Below, in pieces: positions 57,301 to 64,000 of a DNA stretch of 64,000 bases. Both the position numbers and the translations under genes were made by a program. This stretch comes from Margaritifera margaritifera (lineage: Eukaryota; Mollusca; Bivalvia; Unionida; Margaritiferidae). The notes beneath the pieces are model-generated. The model saw only the letters and a program-made list of their open reading frames with translations, was not told the DNA's origin and did not search any database. The stretch is from contig JAQPZY010001695.1 in assembly GCA_029931535.1 (NCBI GenBank), positions 3,662,501 to 3,726,500 on the forward strand. Reading direction: 5' to 3'. Position 1 is the first letter of the stretch; the number at the start of each line of letters is the position of its first letter.

Positions 57301-60300
57301 ATAAAGTCTTGTAACAACTGAAATTAAAAGTTAATAATTGTTTTATTACATGATGTGTAATTTTCATATATTCTTTTAACCGTAATGGGAATGAGACGTC
57401 ACTTGATAAATTTTTTGATAATTAGCAGCACCCCTCCCCCACCCCACTCCCACATATACACACACACATACACATACACACAAAGGAAAAAAGTTCTATA
57501 ATTCATGTGCTTTTCAGCACATTATGTAAAAATACTGGTATAAATTTTCAGTTGGTCAATGTCATAAAAATGAAAAAGAAACAGCAAACATTTGGAAACA
57601 ATTATTTCTTTTGTTCCTGTTCATTGTAGTCTTTACATTTTCATTTTAAACAAAAATACAGACTAAAGGGTAGCAAGGAGGCAGATGGATGGGTGACCAG
57701 ATGGACAAATGGAAAATATATTCTAGCAACTATTAGTAATGCATGATGACCACTCAAACAGAATTGTGTCCTCTGACAAGCTACACTGGAGATAAGTGTT
57801 AGGTGAGCTGTTGGAATCTTAGAGCACTCTCACGTGCACATGTGAGTTTGCTGTAATATTTTAGCAAAAATTTTGAATTAAGCATAAGTTAGGTGCACAA
57901 AGTTTATGTTGCTAACAGATTGAATCACCTGTATTCAGTAAAATAAAATAATGCAAAAATGTTTTGATTTACATTATCTGAGTTTTTTCTTCAGGTTTTC
58001 CAAGAGTTTGTCAGTATTTTGAAGTAACAGAAATCACAATTTTATGAAAAGTTTAGTAATGTAACTACTTTTGTCAACTATACTCTCACAAAGTTATTGA
58101 AATATGTGTCCCTGTAAGAGAAATTATTTCTTTATCAGCATAAATTATCAAAGAGAAACTGTGAGGAAAAAATGTTTAACTTACCAAGACTCTGTTCCAG
58201 TTTGTTTTGACTGCATATACATTCAGATATCAATGCAGTTCAGACATCATAGAATGCTCTCAGATTTCTGACAATTGTTAGGAGTGTTATCCAGTACTAA
58301 ATCAAGCTTGGCTGTCATTATTTTCAATACTTGCTGTCAAAACCCCCATCATTAGGTACAATACATAATTTTTGTGCCATAAATTTGCCATTCATGCCCA
58401 GTTCTTATGTCTTTGATTTAGTTGGGCTTTATACAGATTTTTTCCATCTGTGAGGCAGAAATCAGATGGAAGCTTGGGAGTCTGGTTCACTGTAGTGAAA
58501 ATAAGGGAGTTAATTGATTTATAAAGTCACAGAGAACTAGTCTAAGCCATATGGTACACTGGTTTATAACTGGGTTGTAAGTCTATGACCATTGAGAAAA
58601 CATTTTATACAATAAAACAGACTGATAATTTTATTATTGGCCACTGTCCTTTGAAGAAAGAGCCCGGGATCATGTTGTATATCCGGGCCAGCATGTCCTG
58701 GCTCACCATTCATTAAGTATACTTGTGTTATCATGTGTTATAATGTTGTATATCAACCAAAATTGTTGATAATAATAATAATAATAAAGTCTTTTTTCTT
58801 CAAGAGGATATCTCTGGTTCTCTGTTGTATAAACAAGCATGAAAAGATGCACGTTAATTGATACTAGGGGTGTGCAGTTTTACCCCGTATATAGCTATAT
58901 TGTGGTAAGGATCCTGCTGGTACATGTACTGCAGTAAATTGCCAATGAACTGGTTTTTACGGTATTATTTTAAAATAGCATACAAATAAAACTTCTACTT
59001 CAGCCTTCATTTGTTTTGTTTGAATTTTTGGCCACTTTCAGTTTCTGTTGTTCTAAAACCCAAAATGATATATGAAATTCGTCTGCTGAGAAAATGGTTG
59101 AACTACACATTACACACAGCCTGTTGGAATATAATGACCCAAAATGGTTGATGTGATGTCTGAAGTCTCTTATGAGACAATGCCAAAAAGAAAAGGCAAA
59201 ATCACTTGATTGGCAGTATTTTTGGCTCAAATTCTTCAAGAAAGATGGAAAAGTAACCTTTAACATTACCATTTGTCAAAAATGTAATGCAGAGGTGAAG
59301 TTTGAGGATGGGACAACAAACTTGACTGCCCACATACAGTGACATCAGCTCACCCCAGTCACCAATTAGGCCAGAGTTGAGAAGATGCAAATTATACAGG
59401 AGTCTGTCTCATGTATCTCGGACTCGCTGACACGAAACTTTGACTTTGACTTTTTTTTCACTCTTTAATATTATTTTACATTTCTTAACATTTTCCCAGT
59501 GTTTTGCAATTCGTATTGCAATACACTGTCCAGTATTACAAAATATCCCAACAAAAAAAATTCTGATGATACCCAACCATATTTAATACATTTCATATAA
59601 TAAGTTCAAGTATTTACTAATTGAGAATATTCCGTGTATTCATGCTCAGTTAACACACTGCAGAGTGATCGGTTTGGTGTTTGGTGTTGTATTTCATGCT
59701 CAGTTAACAAACTGCAGAGTGATTGGTTTGGTGTTTGGTGTTGTATTTCATGCTCATTTAACACACTGCAGTGATTAATGTGGTGTTTGGTGTTGTATTT
59801 CATGCTCAGTTAACAAACTGCAGAGTGATTGATTTGGTGTTTTTGGTGTTGTATTTTATGCACAGTTAACACACTGCAGAGTGATTGGTTTGGTGTTTTT
59901 GGTGTTTATTTCATGCTCAGTTAACACACTGCAGAGTGATTGGTTTGCTGTTTGGTGTTGTTTTTTATGGCTCAGCAACACAAGTAGGTTATTTAGTGCA
60001 GTGGCAGTTGGAGTAAAGGACACACCACGATAGCCAATATGGGCTGATCTGATGCTAGGATTTGACCCCTCAGCTAGGATCTGACCCCTGACCCTTTTGG
60101 TTGCAAATTTGGCACACTAACCACTGAGACACAATGGCTCCTTTATCCATTATTCACCTCGTATGACATTCAGGATACCACATCTGGCCTAGTCTACCGT
60201 ATAAACTCGCATATAAACCGGATCCAAATGCAAACGACATAGACCCTGATCTGCCATCACATAATGCGCCGGCAGATCAGGGTCTATGTTGTTTTGTTCG

Positions 60301-63300
60301 ATTGATTAGTCCTTACAAACTGCATAGACCCAGATCTGCCAGCGCATTATGCGACAGCAGATCTGGGTCTATGCAGTTTGCAGTTGGTATAATCTTATAT
60401 GTGAATATTTACGGTACATCCCTGAACCCACTGGGGGTCACACTGCAAAGTGAAAGTAAAAATGCAAAGAGTTGAGTTATAAGGCTGATGAACTGAAAAT
60501 GCAATTTGAATCTTCTTTTCTCATATCTTTTCTTTCCATTATATTCCATGATCTTTCAAAAAAAAACATTGTCTCTGCTGCCAGCTTTTGCATATTTATG
60601 TTTATTCTCCCCTACCAAAACATAATAGTCAAATGTGACAGCAGTTTCACATGAAGTAGATGTAGAAGTACGTGTAGATGTAATAAAGCATTTGGTGCCT
60701 CATGTAGACATTTTAATACATGTACTCTTTTGTGAAAACTATTAGAGTATGTGATTTATTTTACATACTTTTGATCAATATTCTTTAAGATATTATAACG
60801 TGGTAACGTGTCTACCATGGTTTTAAATCCAAATTAATTTGTATAAAAGTTATAACAACTTGTACAAGCAGTAGTATTCTGGAAAGCTAAGATCTTGTTA
60901 CTCCATGGTCATTTAGGTGGAAGAAATTGGAGACCTTGGATGGAAATGTTAAACCTTTGTTGGGTGATATTTCTGACTTTCCTTTTCTGGCTCCCATATA
61001 CTTCATGATTTACAGCATTTATACGGTTTGGTTTGGTGTTTTATGGCACAGCAACATAAGTATGTTATTTAGTGCCAAGGAAATTGGAGTAAAGTGTCTT
61101 GCCAAAAAACACACAACAGTAGCTGACCCGAGTTGATCTGATGGTGGGATTCAAACCCACTTCCTTTTGATTGTGAGTCCAGCACATTACCCATGAATCA
61201 CCATGGCTCCTGTCTCCATTATTTACCACTTATGACAGGCAGTAGAGTGCATCATGCTCATTCTACATTCCCAAGCTTGCAGGGGGTTACATCATTTGGT
61301 AATAGAACAGTGATATGGTGATTTACCACAGAGAAACCCACTTGAAATTTACTCTCCCATGTCTAAATTTTAATTGTTAAGTTGGGATTGATAATATGTC
61401 TTTATATCGGTACACTTTAAACATTGTATTGACTTACTGTCATTTGTGGCACTGATTAAGACCAAGAATTTTGGACCCTAAATATTCGATTCTAATATCA
61501 AAAACTGATCTTCCATTCTGGGAATGTGTGGGCTTAACTCAGACTGATAAATTGGAATCCAAGGTAGTTATGATATGGTTTGGTTTGGTGTGGAATCCAA
61601 GGTAATTATGATATGGTTTGGTTTGGTGTGGAATCCAAGGTAATTATGATATGGTTTGGTGTGGAGCAATATAAGTAGGTTATTTAGTACAGAGGCAATT
61701 GGAACAAAGTGTCTTGCTTAACCCATTTTATCCTGTTTACCAATTTCAACTACACTGTCCGATTCCTGAGAAGCAATTCTAAATACATTGTGGTAAAACT
61801 GAGCATCACACAGCAGCAGCAGTTGAAATTGTGATGACCTTCACCATGTTTACTAAAAGTGTTGTAACATTGTTATTTCTTTTTTAAAGTATATAAAACT
61901 ATGTATCTTTGAAAAGGTATTAAAATTTGCAACACAGTGATATATGTTTTGTTATCATTTACCAATGTACATGCTCACAACTGTATTTTGAAATATGACT
62001 TGAAAAAAAATAAAAAAAATAAAAAAACTCGCCATGATGTTCAGTGAATCTTTTGTCCATGAAGATGAATGAAATGCTCCTAATATTATGTGAATAAAAT
62101 AAAGATAATTCTATTTCTAGTATTTTGGTCCAAATTTGAAGTTTCTAGCACTGTTAGTTCAAAAGTTATAATAATTTTACTAAAATTGGACAACAAAACA
62201 CCTGGAACAATTTTTTACATCACATTCCAAAACATGTACTTCAGCGTGCAGTTTCTCATGAAAACATGTCACATATTAATCCTAGTCACAAATTAATCCT
62301 AGAAATCTTTAAGTATGATAAAGATAATTAATCAGTAGAATGTTTGTCCAAATTTGAGGTCCATATCATCAATATGTCAGTAATAACAATATTACTTTAA
62401 TCACAAATATAAATGTCCACATCACACTGCAAAAATGTACTTCATTTTTAAAACTGCAAATTCTACATCAGTTGTTGTGTAAACATCAGCTTTTAAGCAT
62501 TTATACACCTAGTGATGTGTTTTCCCTGGCATTCGGTATGAACAGGGACATTGCATTCCCTGCAACCAAATTTTGTCACCCCTCTTCTCTCTCCAGGTTG
62601 AGCGGCCAGTGAACATTCATGACAGGTTTTTTTTCTTTCATACATTTTTTCAATGGTATGTTGCACTGTTCCTCTGGTAGGCTCTGGAACAAGTGCTGCC
62701 GCCTTTCCAGCTCTAGTGTCACCAACTAAAGATGCAACTAGGTCCTCGAGATAGCTCTGAAATGTTGGCCACATACTTTTGACTTTCTCTGGATTCGTGT
62801 CCCGTGCAATTACATATGCATTGTACCCTGAAGTTTCCATTAGGTAAAAGAAAATTCGACGCCACCATTTTTTTGACCGGTGATGAAGAAGATAGTACCC
62901 AACCATCTGGTCACAGAGATCTACCCCTTTCATGTTTTGCTGGTAATCAGATAGCATTTTAGGAACTTCAACCTGTCGCTGAACAGCCATACCAGAACGT
63001 CTGTTTACAATGCCACGTGATGATGGGTCATGAAAATTTGACAAGACACAAACAACTTTTGTATCTTGCCAAACACAAAATGTAAGTTCATCCTTCTGTG
63101 CAACTTTGTATTCGTGTTTCTTCAGTTTCAGCTGTTTTGGCAGCAACTCTTTTGGCAACCCCTTCCTGTTGTTACGGACCGTTCCACAGGCCATCACCCC
63201 TCTAGTATGCAAGTCTCTCAGTAAGTCTGTGCTCGTGTAAAAGTTGTCGAAATAGACCGTCAGATTTCTCCCGAACATGTGTGAGCAGAGATCCATTACC

Positions 63301-64000
63301 ACTCTGTAAGCCAGCCCCTTTTCTTGCCCATCTTCTTTGCCGGTGTATACCTGGAATCTATGCATGTATCCAGTTGAGCTGTCGGCCATATTCCATAGTT
63401 TCACCCCCCATTTTGTTGGCTTTGCTGGGAGGTACTGTCTAAAAGAGAGCCTTCCTTTAAATTTTATCATGCTTTCATCAATAGTTGCATTTGTTTTGGG
63501 TATAAAATTTGATTGAAATCTCTGGTCTAAATAATCCAGATACCATCTGATTTTCTTTAGTTTATCTGGTCTTCCCTCTGGCTGAGGCTCTGCAGCTTGT
63601 TCTTCATTGTCATGGAGATGCAAGTATCTCCAAATCAGATCAAATCTGTCACGAGACATGATTTTATTGAAAGCTGTGACAAACATGTACTTATTTTGTC
63701 GCCAATAATTATGTCTTGATGGAAGACGAATTATTCCCATGGCAAAACATAAACCTATAAAGGCCTTCATTGTGGGAATATCTACTGGCGTCCATCTTGG
63801 TGACTTTGGTTGGGGGGGATTTTTTCTACGCTCCTGTTCAGCGTAACGGTTTGTTTCATCGACAAGTTTTTTCCATATTAAATCATCCCAGAGCAACTCA
63901 AAGTAATGCTGTGCATCAGCTTCTTCTGGGTGTTGAACAGTTGCCCCTTCTACCAATTTAAATCTTGGCTGCAACCGAGGTGAAAAATCATCCTGGACCC

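Overview
This window looks like nuclear DNA from an invertebrate animal, most likely a mollusc and probably a bivalve. It is AT-rich, very sparse in genes and crowded with tandem repeats. It carries SINEs whose central block resembles the MetaSINE type known from molluscs, a PGBD4-like piggyBac transposase, a non-LTR retrotransposon ending in a C2H2 finger, and an intact DEG/ENaC channel exon of the acid- or peptide-gated kind. The species cannot be named from the sequence. There are no operons and no CRISPR. Most longer open frames arise because a tandem unit happens to lack stops.

Three pieces of coding sequence are convincing: a DEG/ENaC channel exon (34144-35953, minus), a piggyBac transposase running off the right edge (62493-64000, minus), and a small 81-nt exon of an unrecognised gene (9364-9444, plus). 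Broken coding remnants are a pogo/Tigger-like transposase C-terminus (12963-13328, minus), a LINE reverse transcriptase (48968-50180, minus) and a hAT-type BED finger (about 58865-59560, plus).

Layout. 0-4.7 kb: diverged repeats, then a 2.6-kb array of a 44-bp unit into which a solo LTR has inserted. 5-10 kb: diverged ~140-160-bp repeats, a 34-bp array, a tRNA-like relic and the 81-nt exon. 10-21 kb: minisatellites, two SINEs, the pogo remnant and three copies of a hairpin-rich MITE. 21-28 kb: fold-back sequences, a second solo LTR, a 56-bp array and a TIR element holding a perfect estrogen-response-element palindrome. 28-33 kb: a 2.7-kb array of 35 bp, then a 55-bp array. 33-36 kb: a fourth MITE copy and the channel gene. 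37-47 kb: diverged repeats and a highly homogeneous 70/77-bp array. 49-56 kb: the LINE remnant, a SINE with a perfect 15-bp target duplication, a TIR element and three minisatellites. 59-64 kb: the hAT remnant, three copies of a second tRNA-like repeat with minisatellites at their tails, a fifth MITE copy, and the piggyBac element, which appears to sit in a TTAA inside one of those repeats.

By eye, strict tandem arrays make up roughly a quarter of the window, and more than a third with the diverged families. The mobile elements are nested in a way that gives relative ages. The LTR sits in the minisatellite with a GAGT duplication, a SINE and a MITE each have a paralogous unoccupied site elsewhere in the window, and a MITE lies in the probable 3' UTR of the channel gene.
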